Below, in pieces: positions 20,389 to 30,931 of a stretch of 64,000 nt of DNA. The stretch lies in assembly GCA_947471745.1 (NCBI GenBank), contig CANJKZ010000956.1:310001-374000 (forward strand), written 5' to 3'. Position numbers and translations under genes: made by a program. The first letter of the stretch is position 1. Every line of letters starts with the position of its first letter. This DNA comes from Closterium sp. Naga37s-1 (taxonomy: Eukaryota; Streptophyta; Zygnematophyceae; Desmidiales; Closteriaceae). The notes beneath the pieces were generated by a model. The model saw only the letters and a list, made by a program, of their open reading frames with translations. It had not been told where the DNA came from and did no database searches.

Positions 20389-22277
20389 TCAAATGTCGGT
20401 GCAGAGGACCCGGTCGGTATAATTCGCCCGACCAAGGACGTCCCCCACCACCAAGACGAGCAGCATTTTGTCACCGACGTCTTGCAGCTTCACGGCGCTG
20501 TCCTTCAGTTGGCCGGTTGACAGTAGGTTCGCCTGTACGCACAGGACGTAGAGTACATCGGGAACCAGAATCTGCTTCCCAGTCTCCCCTTGCAGAGCGA
20601 CGGTCCCACGGCCTTCGACGTTCTGCAGCGCCCCGTTGAAGCCACGCACATGCTTGATGTCGCCTCCAGGCTTCATCTCGATGAACGCCTCCTTCGTCCT
20701 CATCAGATGGTGGGAACAACCGCTATCGAGCAACACCACTGCCGGGTTCGCATGCATGGCGGCCGCGACCGCCTTGAAGTCCTCGCTGGTCTTCAACGCC
20801 AGAGAAACGGTCGACTCTATGACGCCGACCATCGCGCATGACGCCTCCCCGTCGCCTCGAACTTTGCCGGCACAAGAGTCAGCGTCAATTTCGACATCTA
20901 CTTCTCCTTGCGTGGCTTTTTGTCTCGACGTGGACGACGACGAGCTGACCTTCCGCGGACGCCCTTGTTGTCGTACTCGTCGCGTTCGGGATATTCGAAG
21001 GAGAGGTGGTCGGGGTCGCTGCAGATCCAGCACTCCCGCCTTCGACCGCCTCCTCGACCGTTGTACCGAGCCGACTTCGACCGGTCGCCGTCCTTCGCCG
21101 ACTTCCCACCTCCGCTACCACCTCTTCCCGATTTCCCACGTTGCCCCTGCTGATGACTCTGCTTCATCGGGGCGACATAGTTCGCCTGCGGAATGAGCTC
21201 CATGGGCCTCTCAGCCGCCTGCATAGCCTCATGCATGATGATGTGGCTCGTGAGGGTATCCTCGTTGAGCGGCTCGCGCACGCCGTGCATCGCCATCATC
21301 CGCCGCATCATATTATAGCCGCTCGGCAGTCCCTTGATAACTTGCGTGATGTAGGACGCCGTCGAGTAGTCAACGCCCGCCATCCGCATGTGAGCAAGGA
21401 TCCGTCGAGCTCGGTTGTCGTATCCCGTCGCCGACTCCTGCTCGCCCATCCTAAGGTGAGTCAAGCGCTCCTCCAGCTGGCCGATGTAGAGGTCGTCGGT
21501 CGCCTAGTACGTCGACATAATGAACCGCCACGCGTGGTGGCCAGCGTCCAATCGAAGTTGACACGGCTTCAGAGCGATCTGCACCTTCGGCGAACAGCAG
21601 CGCGAGATGACCATGAAGTTCAGCAGATGAGCCGCGCGGAATTCTGCCCACAACTCGACGTCATCCTCGTCCAGTGTCACCACTTCGCCGTCGGCGAAAC
21701 ACTTTAGCTTGGCTATTTCAAGCTGGGGCTCGATTGACTCCCTCCACGTGATGAGGTCACGTCGACCTTCCAGCAGCGCGGGCACGGCGATCTTGTCCGG
21801 CAAAAAATTGAAGCAGCCATAGGCCGGCGCAATTCTGCCAGCCGTCACGTGCGTCGAGGAACCCGGCATGGCTCCGCTTCTCTGCGGGGAGCAACGTCGC
21901 CCGTTGACGTCGCCGTGTGAGCTGCCAGCGGCCGTCGTCGACCGCTGCACTCGCACATGTATTCCGCCGACCTCGTCGGCGGCGGCCCTGATCACTCCAG
22001 TCGTCCTCCTTGTGCCCTCGTCATTGCCGACTTGGTCACGGACATCGACTCTCTCGTCGACGCCGCCTACGTTGCGTGTCGCTCGGGGAGTGGCGGGCAG
22101 ACCATCCGCCTTAGTACAGGTCGTTAGATGATCGCGCGCCCACTGCACGCGGGTTCCAAGGAGCAGAACCTCCACATTCGCTCCGCCGTACTCGCCAGTC
22201 GCGTGGCGTGCCCGAACATCATCTAACCGCGCCTGCAAGGTACCCTCTACATCTGTTGCGACTTCCTGGTCGGCCAT
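20389..22277 (-). pseudogene. Copia C gag and protease
   Basis: The ATG at 22275-22277 opens MADQEVATDVEGTLQARLDD. A stop and frame change near 21500 lead into MTHLRMGEQESATGYDNRA and the helical gag region VIKGLPSGYNMMRRMM. A zinc knuckle CWICSDPDHLSFEYPERD lies at ~21030, with the last Cys of the CCHC pattern replaced. The aspartic protease signature VVLLDSGCSHHLM lies at ~20720-20760. Gag packages element RNA; the protease cuts the polyprotein. Breaks at ~21500 and ~20900 make it non-functional. Confidence 0.82.
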
Positions 22278-22359
22278 GGCGGTCTAGATGGCTACCGGCC
22301 TACAACAACTTAGGTAATGACTGCAAAAGTCGGCTAATATGAAAATCGCATGTTCGATC

Positions 22360-22488
22360 TGTCGGAATATGAACGAATGAATGACTGAATTAGCAAGCAG
22401 GTGGGTACAAGTGGGAAACCTAAAAGTGATGTACCCTATAAGAACTACCCCACTACTGCCTAAACAGACTATAGCATATAGTTTGACA
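22360..22488 (-). repeat. 3' LTR of Copia B
   Basis: 129 bp, preceded on the minus strand by the polypurine-like GCCTATGGGGGTG. It has a one-base deletion relative to the 5' copy at the ATATA(A)GTTTGACA end. Confidence 0.95.
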
Positions 22489-22726
22489 CACCCCCATAGG
22501 CAAAGTGGGGGAGAACAAGAGGTCACAAGACCAGTCAAGAATGGCAAAGCAAGCTCAGGGTGGATCACAAAGTCACCACGTAGTCTGAGCACAAGCAAAT
22601 GGCCACAAGGCCAGTTCACATGCAGAGTTTTATAAAGGAGAACAAACAATACAGTGAACACAACCTAGCAAGTGAAAGCATGCAGGTATATGTATATAGA
22701 GTACAGTACAAGCAGAGTCAAGAAGT

Positions 22727-24480
22727 AAGCAAGTGAGGCACAGTAGGTACAAGGCCAAGGACAGTACAGAAGCGCTGATGATCACAAGGCTGAAGTGCCT
22801 TGGTGAAAACATCAGCAGTGTTGGCCTGTGAGGCCACGTAAGTAAGACGAAGCTGACCACGCTGCTGCAACTCTCGAGCAAGGAAGTAGCGCAGAGCAAT
22901 GTGTTTCGTTCTGTGCTCCAGTCTGTGCTCCTGACACAAGGCAAGCATGGCCTTGTTGTCGACGTACAGAACTGGAGGAGAACGAGGCGCCTCTCCCAAG
23001 TCGGTCAGCAGGTAAGTGAGCCAGCGTAGCTCCTGTGCAGCCATGGCCCATGCGTAGATCTCAGCCTCACAACTGGAGCTGAGAACAGAAGAAGAGCGGG
23101 TAGACCGCCAAGAGACAGAACCGGAGCCAAGACTGAAGGTGTAACCCTGTGACGACCGCTGCGTAGCCAAGTCGTCAACCCAGGAAGCGTCTGCGTGACC
23201 AGTGAGGACAACTCGAGCCCGTCCTCCAAGCACGAGCCCCATGCCCGACGTACTGCACAAGTAGCGCAACACCCTCTTCGCAGCATCCAAGTGCACCTTT
23301 CGGTGCCTACCGGGAGCCACGTAGCGAGCCAGAAGGCTGAGAGGGTATGCGAGGTCAGGTCGTGTGCAAGTCATCAGGTACATGAGGCAGCCCACAAGCT
23401 CTGGATACGGGCCACTCGGCTCTACGGACTCGTCCGAAGGTGGAGCTGAGAGCGAGTGACCGGTAGGCAGAGGAGTGGACTGTGGCGAGGAGTACGTGAG
23501 GCCGAAGCGCTGAAGGACCTGCTGCACCATGTGTGACTGAGTCAAGGTAATGGTGCGCTGTGCTCTGTCCCGGGTGATCCGCAAGCCAAGATAGCTTGTC
23601 AGCTCACCCAGGTCTGTGCACGTGTGTCTCTTCTGCAGCTCGGACTTCACGTGGGCGAGTGTCTCAGTGTCACCAGTAGCAAAGACGAGGTCGTCTACGT
23701 ACACGAGAACGTAGAACGGCGGCAGAGTGGTGTCAGTGCGTAAAAACAGAGAAGGGTCAGCAGTGGAAGGAGCAAAACCAAGAGCAGCAAGAGTCGTCCT
23801 CAGTGTGTCGTGCCACTCACGGGGTGCCTGGCGGAGACCGTAGACTGGCCGCCGGAGGCTCCACTGGGTACCTGCAGGAAACGACCCAGTGAAGCCAGGT
23901 GGGCGGCGCAGCCAGATCTCCTCGTGCAGGCTGCCCTATAGGAAGGTTGTGCTGAAGTCAAGCGAGTGTAGCTCGTAGTCACGCTGAGCTGCGACGTGCA
24001 GTAGCACCCGAAGAGTAGTCATCTTCGGGGTAGGGGAGAAGCTCTGGAAGAAGTCAACTCCCTGTCGCTGACTAAAGCCACGTGCAACGTAATGCGCCTT
24101 GAAGACAGGCGGAGAACACGGCGGCCGCTACACCCTGAAGATCCACATGCCGCTGACGATGTTCACCCCAGGCGGGGAAACCTCGTCGACGTAGGTGCCT
24201 GTGGACTTCCAGGAAGCCATCTCGGCGTCCATGGCTGCCTGCCACTGAGAGGAGTAGGGACCCTCTATCGCCTCTGCGTAAGAGCGCGGGGTCGGGATGT
24301 CTGGTGCATCCGGGTCTCCCTCAGGGGCAAGCAGCATGGACACGAGATGAGGTACAGTAGCAGCAAAGCACTCAAACTCCTCCTGTCTGTCCTCAAGAAC
24401 GTCCGTGCCAAGAGCACACTCACCCCCGACGGACGGAGGACAGACAGACGCAGACGCAGACTCAGCAACAAGACTAGTGG
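22727..24480 (-). pseudogene. Copia B reverse transcriptase-RNase H
   Basis: On the minus strand, fragments begin with the spacer block SMLLAPEGDPDAPDIPTP (~24340), MDAEMASWKSTGTYVDE and a stop after MWIFRV (~24128). The frame continues to the 988-base frame ending at 22718, which contains YVDDLVFATGD (23700), TSYLGLRITRD, HADASWVDDLATQ, SSCEAEIYAWAMA, YVDNKAML and TADVFTKAL. The catalytic YVDD and RNase H residues are kept; stops at ~24128, ~23940 and ~24494 break it. It aligns throughout with copy A. Confidence 0.87.
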
Positions 24481-24989
24481 CATAGTCTAGGCGTCAGGCT
24501 GCAGCAAAGTCAACAAGCTCAGCAACAAGGGCAGACGCAGCAGTGGACTCAAACAAAGGGTCCGTGACAGCAGTAGCCAGAAAGCGTGTGACAGGAGGAC
24601 TAGCAGCACGAAGGGAGTCAGACTCAGGGTCCGGACCGTCAGGAAGAGAGGTTGCAGGAGGAGACGGCAGAGGGACATGCTGTGGAGCAGTGGAAGGACG
24701 CAGAGTCATAGAGTGAGTGTCAGGGACAGGAGGAGGACGCGAAACACGACGACCAGCACCAACAGTACAGACAGGCAACGCAGAACGAGACTCAGGTGAC
24801 ACAGGACGCGACTCAGGCTCACGACGCTCCGTAAGACCTCTAGTCGGTCCAGAGTAAGGAGAAGGACCAGGCAGTGGAGAGGCCGGCGGTAACTGCGACT
24901 CGGACTGGACAGGCGGTGGACTCAGTAAAGAAGGAGGAGGACCAGGAGAAGGCGGGAGACCAAGAACCTGCTGAAGGAGCGGAACGTAG

Positions 24990-25690
24990 TACGGCCGCGG
25001 CCGCGCAGCGCCTCCAGAAACAGCAGGGTCTCCAGCTACAACTCCTGCAGCACCACTAGTCCCGGCAGCTCTAGTACCTCTAGTACGAGCACCTCCAGGA
25101 CCTCCAACAGCACCAGTACTACCAGCAGCTCCAGTAGCTCCAGCACCAGCAGCACCTCCAGCAGCTCCAGCACCAGCAGCACCTCCAGCAGCTCCAGCAG
25201 CACCTCCAGCAACTCCAGCACCAGCAGCACCTCCAAAAGCTCCAGCACTAGCAGCACCTCCAACAGCTCCAGCAGCACCTCCAGCAGCTCCAGCAGCTCC
25301 AGTACCAGCAGCACCTCCAGCAGCTCCAGCACCAGTAGCACCTCCAGCAGGTGCAGCACCAGTAGCACCTCCAGCAGCTCCAGCAGCACCTCTAGCAGCT
25401 CCAGCAGCACCTACAGCACCAGCAGCACCGCGACAGCGCCGAGCGTACCACTCACGAAGCTGCTGCGGAGAGAGGGGCTCCCGCCGCGACGGGACACCTA
25501 GGGAACCTCCAGACTCAGCACGCGCAGGCTCAGCACCTCCACACGCAGTACCCCCAGGCTCCACACGCTCAGGCTCAGCACCCCCAGGCTCAGCACGCCC
25601 AGACTCAGCACCCCCAGACTCAACACCCCCAGGCTCCACACACTCAGGCTCAGTACCCCCAGGCTCCGCACCCCCAGTCCCCGCACCCGC
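24990..25690 (-). repeat. low-complexity INT-RT linker of Copia B
   Basis: The minus strand encodes first EPGGAEPERVEPGG-type pentad repeats (~25500-25690, 15-bp units such as GGTGCTGAGTCTGGG), then a long GAAGGAAGA-type block (~25040-25420). Length and unit order differ from A, D, F and G. Confidence 0.85.
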
Positions 25691-25749
25691 AGGCTCAGCA
25701 CCCCTAGCAGCACCTGAGTCGACAGCTACCTCGACCGGCTCGGCAGGGT

Positions 25750-27369
25750 CTACCTAGGACACACCTGAGGGGTGAGGGGGTCTACCAGGGGAGTACCTGG
25801 TGCTAGGAAGAGCTGCGGGGGGGGGAGAGAGGCAGTGCGGTAGGGAAAGAGACGGTAGTAAGACATCGACTCGTCAAACGTGACGTCCTGAGAGGACAGA
25901 ACACGACGCGAGGTGGGGTGGTAGAACTGCCACCCGGGTGCGTCAGGGGGGAAGCAAAGGAAGACGCAGGGAACGGCACGGGAGGACAGCTTGTCCGCTG
26001 AAGTATCGCGGACAAAAGCTCGAGATCCCCAGACACGGAACACAGACGCATCGCCAACCTTCCCCGTCCACCGCAGAGTAGGTGTGGTCTCCGGCAAGGA
26101 GACACGAGGCTAAAGGTTGATCTGATGCGCAGCGTACTGAACCGCGAACGGCCACAGAAAATGGGGAGCAGCCGCATGGATCATGGACGTACGAGCGACG
26201 TCCATGACCATGCCAATGCGGCGCTCAGCAATCCCATTTTGCTGTGGGGAGGCCGGAAGCGTGAACATCTGGCGGATGCCCTCCGCACGACAGAAGGCTC
26301 TTAGAAGGTCGGAGGAAAACTCACCACCTCTGTCCGAGTGCAGACGCAGAACAGGAAGGTCCGAGCCGAAGCTCTCGCTGAGCTGGCGACGGGCACCGCG
26401 GATCCAGTCGATCAACACCTCAGTGACGTCACCCTTGCTGCGCAAGGGGAAGACTGTTGTGTAACGCGAGTAGTCGTCAACGACCAGCAGGAAGTAACGC
26501 TCGTGACCCTGTCCACGGAAGCGGGCTGGGCCCCACACGTCCATGTGAAGAGTCTGCAGAGGAGCCTCAGTCGGAGGGAACGTGGAGGAGTGAGGAGCGA
26601 CGCGCTGCCGGCCCTCGACACAAGGAACACAGGTAGGGGCAGGCCCCGCAGGAAGGGGAGGGAGGGACCGGGGGAGACCCGAGACAAGGGTACGGGAGGC
26701 CATGCCTGGAAGACGAGGCAGGGAGGGGTGACCAAGGCGGTGGTGCCAAAGGAGAGTCTCGTGCGTCAGAGGACGACACGAGCAGGGGGCAGACGCTGGA
26801 CTGGACCTGGACGCGGCAGCAAACACCTGACTAGACGCGGCTACCTGACCAAACGCAGTGACCGGAGGAGACGCAGTAGTCAGTGTGTACAGACTCGACC
26901 CAGGCCGACGGGTGAACGTGGCCAGGTGGCAGCCCGTCCTAGAGCAAGTGCAGTGGGTCACACGCTGACCTCCAAGGGTGAACTGGTCAACCCACGCATC
27001 CTGGAGGTCAGCTCCACTCACCAAGTTCGTAGAGAACGAGGGGAGGTGGAGTCCCGACAGCAAGCCCGACGGGGCCGCAGGACACGGTAGAACCGTGGAA
27101 GAGGGCACAAGGACTGGGCCCCCAGAGGGGTCAGCCAGGGAGACTGCGACAGGCCGACTGAGCGGCGTGAGTGTGGTGCTGTCACGGAAGAAGGAGCGCG
27201 AAGCACCAGAGTCAAGTGTGAAAGTGTGCAAGGCCTCAGTAGGTGCAGTACCAGAGAGAGCAGACTCACAAGCACCTGGAGCAGCAGACTCACCAGTACC
27301 TGGAGCAGCAGACGCACTAGCACCTAGAGCAGCAGCCTCAATGCCCGGGTCGGGCGGGACACTCAGGTA
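25750..27369 (-). pseudogene. Copia B protease-integrase
   Basis: The minus-strand frame from 27231 has the protease signature TLDSGASRSFFRD, the zinc region LLWHHRLGHPSL…CVPC, Asp in LHMDVWGPAR, Asp in LHSDRGGEFSS and Glu in QQNGIAERRIG, so all catalytic residues are kept. A TGA at 27367-27369 (where A reads Cys) separates it from gag, a TAG at ~26110 cuts it after AAHQINL, and the C-terminal half resumes to ~25750 before a frameshift. Confidence 0.87.
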
Positions 27370-28741
27370 TCAGTCACCCTCAGCACTATCAGTCAAAGCA
27401 TACATGGCAGCAAGGATAGCATCAAAATCAAGATATAAGATAGCAACATGCTGCCGAAGCAGATCACCCCAGCGAGGGAGCTCAACAGCGTCAAGAAACT
27501 GGGCGCGCCAGGCGTCAGTCAGGCGACCGAAGCAGCGCTGCGCAGTGTGTGGCAGCCCGCACGTCTCCCCACGGCGCCCGCCGCTACGAAGAACGTAAGT
27601 GCAGGGACCAGTACCCCCAGACCTCCCACGCCCAGCGTACCACTCACTAAGCTGCTGGGCCGACGGGGTCTCACGGGAACGCGGCTGCTGCTGGCGCTGG
27701 CCACCACCAAAGCCTCCACGCTGTGCGGCTGCACCTCGACCAGCACCACCGCCGCCGCCACCTCCACCACCACTGCCGCTGCCTCCACCACCTCCGCCGC
27801 TGCCTACGCCACCTCCACCGCTGCCTCCACCACCTCCACCGCCGCCACTGAAGCCCCCACTCCCGGCACCACCCCCACCTCCACCACCACCCCCTCCGCC
27901 TCCTCCACCGCCTCCGCCGCCGCCCCCGCCGTCCCCTCCACCACCCTTGCTCCCCTTGCCCTTGCTGTTGCGGCGCCTCCCACTGGGAGCAGACGCAGCC
28001 CCGACCTCCTCAGTGCCAACGAGGTCGACAGCAGCAGCAGAAGCAACAGAGGGGAGAAGGGGGACAGCGGAACACCCCTCAAAGAAAGGGGTGCGACGGT
28101 CGCCGCGAGAAGCACCTACAGCTAAGATACTCTTCTCAGCTGCAGCAAGCCGCTCCTCTAGCAGGTCGACAGTCAGCTCGGTGGGGCACAGGGAGAGAAA
28201 GTGGTCCCTGACTGAAGCAAGGGAGTCAGGGAGGCGGGTGACTAGGTAGTAAAGAGTGATGTACATGGGGGGGGGGGGGGTTCTTGGCACAGAACTCCGT
28301 GGGAAGCGCAACGCGGTAGCGGGCGTCACTAGTGCGAAGGTGAGTAATGAGGTCAGCAACTGTGGCAAAGGCGGCAAGGTCAGGGAACAGGTACGGCAGC
28401 ATGAGGTGGCTGAGGGCAGCAGTGGCAGGGGAGGAGTAGCGCGCAACTACAACGTCGAACAGAGACTGAGCAGTCTTGTACTGGCCAAAATGCGCACGCT
28501 CAGCAGGGGGCATGTGACTACGAACAGCAAGGCGAGCAACAGCGTCACGAGTGGTCCACTGCGAGCGAACCGTACTGTCAGCAGTGGCAGCAGGTGCAGT
28601 AGAGACACCGGACGTGTGATCGAAAAGGGATACCCCATCCCTAGAGTCACACTGAAGAAAGAGCTGCAGGTCATCAACCCACACGTCAAAGTCAACCGCA
28701 CGCCCCTCAGCATCAAAGGTAAGAACAGTAGGGCTAGCCAT
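27370..28741 (-). pseudogene. Copia B gag
   Basis: The ATG at 28741 (MASPTVLTFDAEGRAVDFD) is chosen because D and F start gag at the homologous MASL position; an upstream in-frame Met at 28870 lies in low-complexity leader. Gag continues through FDVWVDDLQLFL and LFPDLAAFATVADL to a run of 14 C on the minus strand (28267-28280), where A has 10, shifting the frame. It resumes at YITLYYLVTRLPDSL, then a ~60-residue Gly-rich run (~27660-27950) and the Cys/His motif CTYVLRSG…CGLPH. It ends at the TGA at 27367. Confidence 0.85.
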
Positions 28742-28779
28742 AGTGGCAGTAGCAGCAAGAGCAGCAGTAGCAGCAGAAG

Positions 28780-29430
28780 CAGCAGTAGCAGCAGGGGCAG
28801 CGCAGGCAGGGCAGTGCGGCTCAGTAGGGCGGCACGGTTCTGTAGGGCGGCGCGGTTCGGCAGGCGGCACGGCTCGGCTGGGCGGCGCGGCCTGGTTACT
28901 GACGGCGCGGCGCGGCGGCAGGTGGCGCAGCGTGGGTGCTTACCAGGGGCGGGTGCAGGGCAGGGCCGCGTCCGGGGCGGCAGTAGGGCAGGGCCGCGAC
29001 AGGGGCGGCTGCAAGGCAGAGGCCGCGACAGCGGCAAAGGCAGGGCCGCGACTGGGGCGGCAGCAGGGCAGTGGCCGCAACAGGGGGGCGGCTGCAGGCA
29101 GAGGCCGCGACAGGCGGCGAAGGCAGGGCCGCGACAGGGGGCGGCTGCAGGGCAGTGGCCGCGACAGGGCGGCTGCTGGGCAGAGGCCGCGACGAGCGGC
29201 GAACAGGCCGCGACGGGCGGCAGAGGGGCCACGACGGGCGGCAATTGGGCCGCGACGGGCGGCAAAGGGGCCGCGACGGGCCAGGGACAGGCCGGCGAGG
29301 GGCAGCGAGGGGCCGCGTGGGCGGCTAAGGCAGGGCCGCGACGGGCCAGTAAAGGCAGGGCCACGACGGGCCAGCGAAGGCAGGGCCGCTACGGGCCGTA
29401 CTAGGGCAGGGCGCGATGCGCGCTTCGGGC
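28780..29430 (-). repeat. GC-rich leader array of Copia B
   Basis: Between the primer site and gag lies ~650 bp of irregular repeats of CAGGGCCGCGAC and GGGCGGC (plus-strand reading). It is open in several frames, but these only encode Ala/Arg/Gly/Pro strings. The leader of every other family member holds a different array. Confidence 0.85.
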
Positions 29431-29481
29431 AGGGCAAAAAAAAAATCGTGGTGGGCCCTTTAAAAAACGTTCCCACTAGGG

Positions 29482-29629
29482 AACCTGCTCAGAATACCAT
29501 GTCAGAATATGAACGAATGAATGACTGAATTAGCAAGCAGGTGGGTACAAGTAAAAAATCTAAAAGTGTTGTACCCTATAAGAACTACCCCACTACAGCC
29601 TAAACAGACTATAGCATATAAGTTTGACA
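29482..29629 (-). repeat. 5' LTR of Copia B with Met-tRNA primer site
   Basis: The LTR is 29500-29629 (130 bp, TGTCA…TGACA). Immediately inside, on the minus strand, is TGGTATTCTGAGCAGGTTCC, close to the complement of the initiator-Met tRNA 3' end (TGGTATCAGAGC). Then comes AGGGCCCACCAC, a short motif also present after the primer sites of D and J. Confidence 0.9.
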
Positions 29630-29650
29630 CGATCCACGCTCACCGCACCA

Positions 29651-30542
29651 TGCGGAGAGTCACTACACAACGGGAGTGGACTACGTAGGAAGGCACGGGG
29701 TTGTGCAAGTGATCGTAGCGTTCTCACCACTTGCTGTGTTCACAGAGAAATATGGCAAGAGTTTCACTAGAAATTGAAAAGAACATTGGATTACAATGAG
29801 ACATGCAAGTCGATATATCTAGAATGGCATTGCAACACCTAGCAAGCCCTCTGCAGGGCGGACTCTGCCAGCGCAGCAGAAGGGCGGCTTGCCAACGCTG
29901 CAGCAGAGTAGTCTGCCGACGTTGCACCGTAGCGGTCTGCCAGCACTACAGAGGCAGGTGAACTTCTGCGCATGTGTGCACCTACCAAGTAGGTGCAAAT
30001 AGATGGTCACGTCGCCAGGCACATTGCGCAGGTGCTAGGTATAACACGTATTCATGGGTTTACCAACTGTGCACCGTCGAGCACGTGATGCCATTCCGCA
30101 GGTTGACTTCGCGAAAACCTCATGGGCGGCATTCGCCCATACGTCAGATTTCGCAGACGAACGACTTCCGTTGACCAGCTCGACGATGCTCCATCGAACA
30201 GCTTTCGCCAAGAAGAGCACGTCGAGCAGATCCCGTCGACCAGCACCTCTCTACGGGCTCGTCGACCGGCGTCCTCTGCCGGCGATGTCGATCGCATCCT
30301 CTGCCGATGATGCTTGACCAACTACTCCAAGGAGCCTTGTCGACCAGACAACTGCTCGACTTCTGCGAGCAGTCGGCATCGACTTTTGCGGACAGGTCGA
30401 CGCCAAACTCTGCGAGCAGTCGACGTCGACTTCTGCGCGCAGGTCGCGTCGACTTCTGCACACAGTTTGCGTCAACTTTTGCGCGCCCCCGACTGCGAAG
30501 GATGCTTCGCCCAAGCGAGGGCGGGGCCATTTCCCGTCAACT
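29651..30542 (-). repeat. 5' LTR of Copia C (892 bp)
   Basis: This is the partner of 16106-17006. On the minus strand it starts AGTTGACGG (T to A at the first base) and ends CTCCGCA, directly before the tRNA-Phe primer site. The AGTAC duplication follows at 30543. Confidence 0.92.
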
Positions 30543-30547
30543 AGTAC

Positions 30548-30931
30548 TGTACCGAGTCGCTCATGGCGTGCAGCGTGCTACTAAGAAATATGACGCCCAC
30601 GGAGCAACTCGGCATCCGCTCCTTCAAGGGAAAGCCGGCTCCGGCACTGGAATCTTGCAAGTACCTTATGAAGCTGCATCAACCGAAGGGCGTAGTGTCG
30701 TCGAGCAGGCTGCTACAACAACCGATGGAGATAAAAATAGGGCATTGGGAGAAAGCAAACTTATACATTAAATCGCGAAGCACGGGGGTTGACCAGACGT
30801 ACTTTCCCACCACTGACATGGCGGCTAATTTTCTCACCAAGCGACGGCCACGTCAGCAGTACCAGCACTGCACCAACCTCCGCGGAGTGGTCAAGAGGGT
30901 CAGAACCTGCTACGCCCAGGAATGAAGGATG
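30548..30931 (+). pseudogene. Copia E gag/RNase H remnant
   Basis: The first half continues a gag-like frame (TEQLGIRSFKGKPAPALE). The second half encodes the end of a Copia RNase H: YIKSRSTGVDQTYFPTTDM followed by AANFLTKRRPR, matching the usual kHI…VxTxdmxADxLTK tail. RT and integrase are absent between them, so this is an internal deletion. A GAATGAAGGATG polypurine stretch precedes the LTR. Confidence 0.65.

Larger units (their letters stand above)
22360..29629 (-). mobile_element. Copia element B, full length (7.27 kb)
   Basis: The LTRs lie at 22360-22488 and 29500-29629 (129 and 130 bp), with TGTCA…TGACA ends. Perfect 5-bp duplications CGATC lie at 22355-22359 and 29630-29634. The order on the minus strand is LTR, Met-tRNA primer site, GC-rich array, gag, PR, INT, linker, RT, RH, polypurine tract, LTR. 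The LTRs differ at roughly eight positions. Stops and frameshifts in every gene make this copy inactive. It sits in the primer site of C. Confidence 0.95.
22346..29650 (-). other. tRNA-Phe primer-binding site of Copia C, split by Copia B
   Basis: Reading the plus strand, 22346-22359 (TCGCATGTTCGATC) joined to 29635-29650 (CACGCTCACCGCACCA) matches the 3' end of plant tRNA-Phe(GAA): T-arm, acceptor strand and CCA, with one mismatch over 30 bases. On the minus strand this is the primer site immediately after the C 5' LTR, whose last bases are …CTCCGCA. Element B and its CGATC duplication separate the two parts. The match to plant tRNA-Phe is from memory of that conserved sequence. Confidence 0.85.
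16106..30542 (-). mobile_element. Copia element C (long LTR), carrying nested Copia B
   Basis: The LTRs lie at 16106-17006 and 29651-30542, starting TG and ending CA, and are flanked by the 5-bp duplication AGTAC at 16101-16105 and 30543-30547. The coding order on the minus strand is gag, PR, INT, RT, RH. Without B and its duplication the element is about 7.16 kb. It belongs to a different Copia lineage from A/B/D/F: its gag has a UBN2-like region and a CCHC knuckle, its LTRs are long, and its primer is tRNA-Phe. It is inserted in E. Several frameshifts and stops make it inactive. Confidence 0.92.

Noticed and set aside
22346-22359. tRNA-Phe gene fragment
   Set aside because: It lies immediately after the LTR of element C in the right orientation and only the 3' end is present, so a primer-binding site explains it.
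28256-29528. Long Arg/Gly/Ala-rich ORFs antisense to B gag and in its leader
   Set aside because: High GC and repeat structure remove stops; no domain is present and gag lies on the opposite strand.
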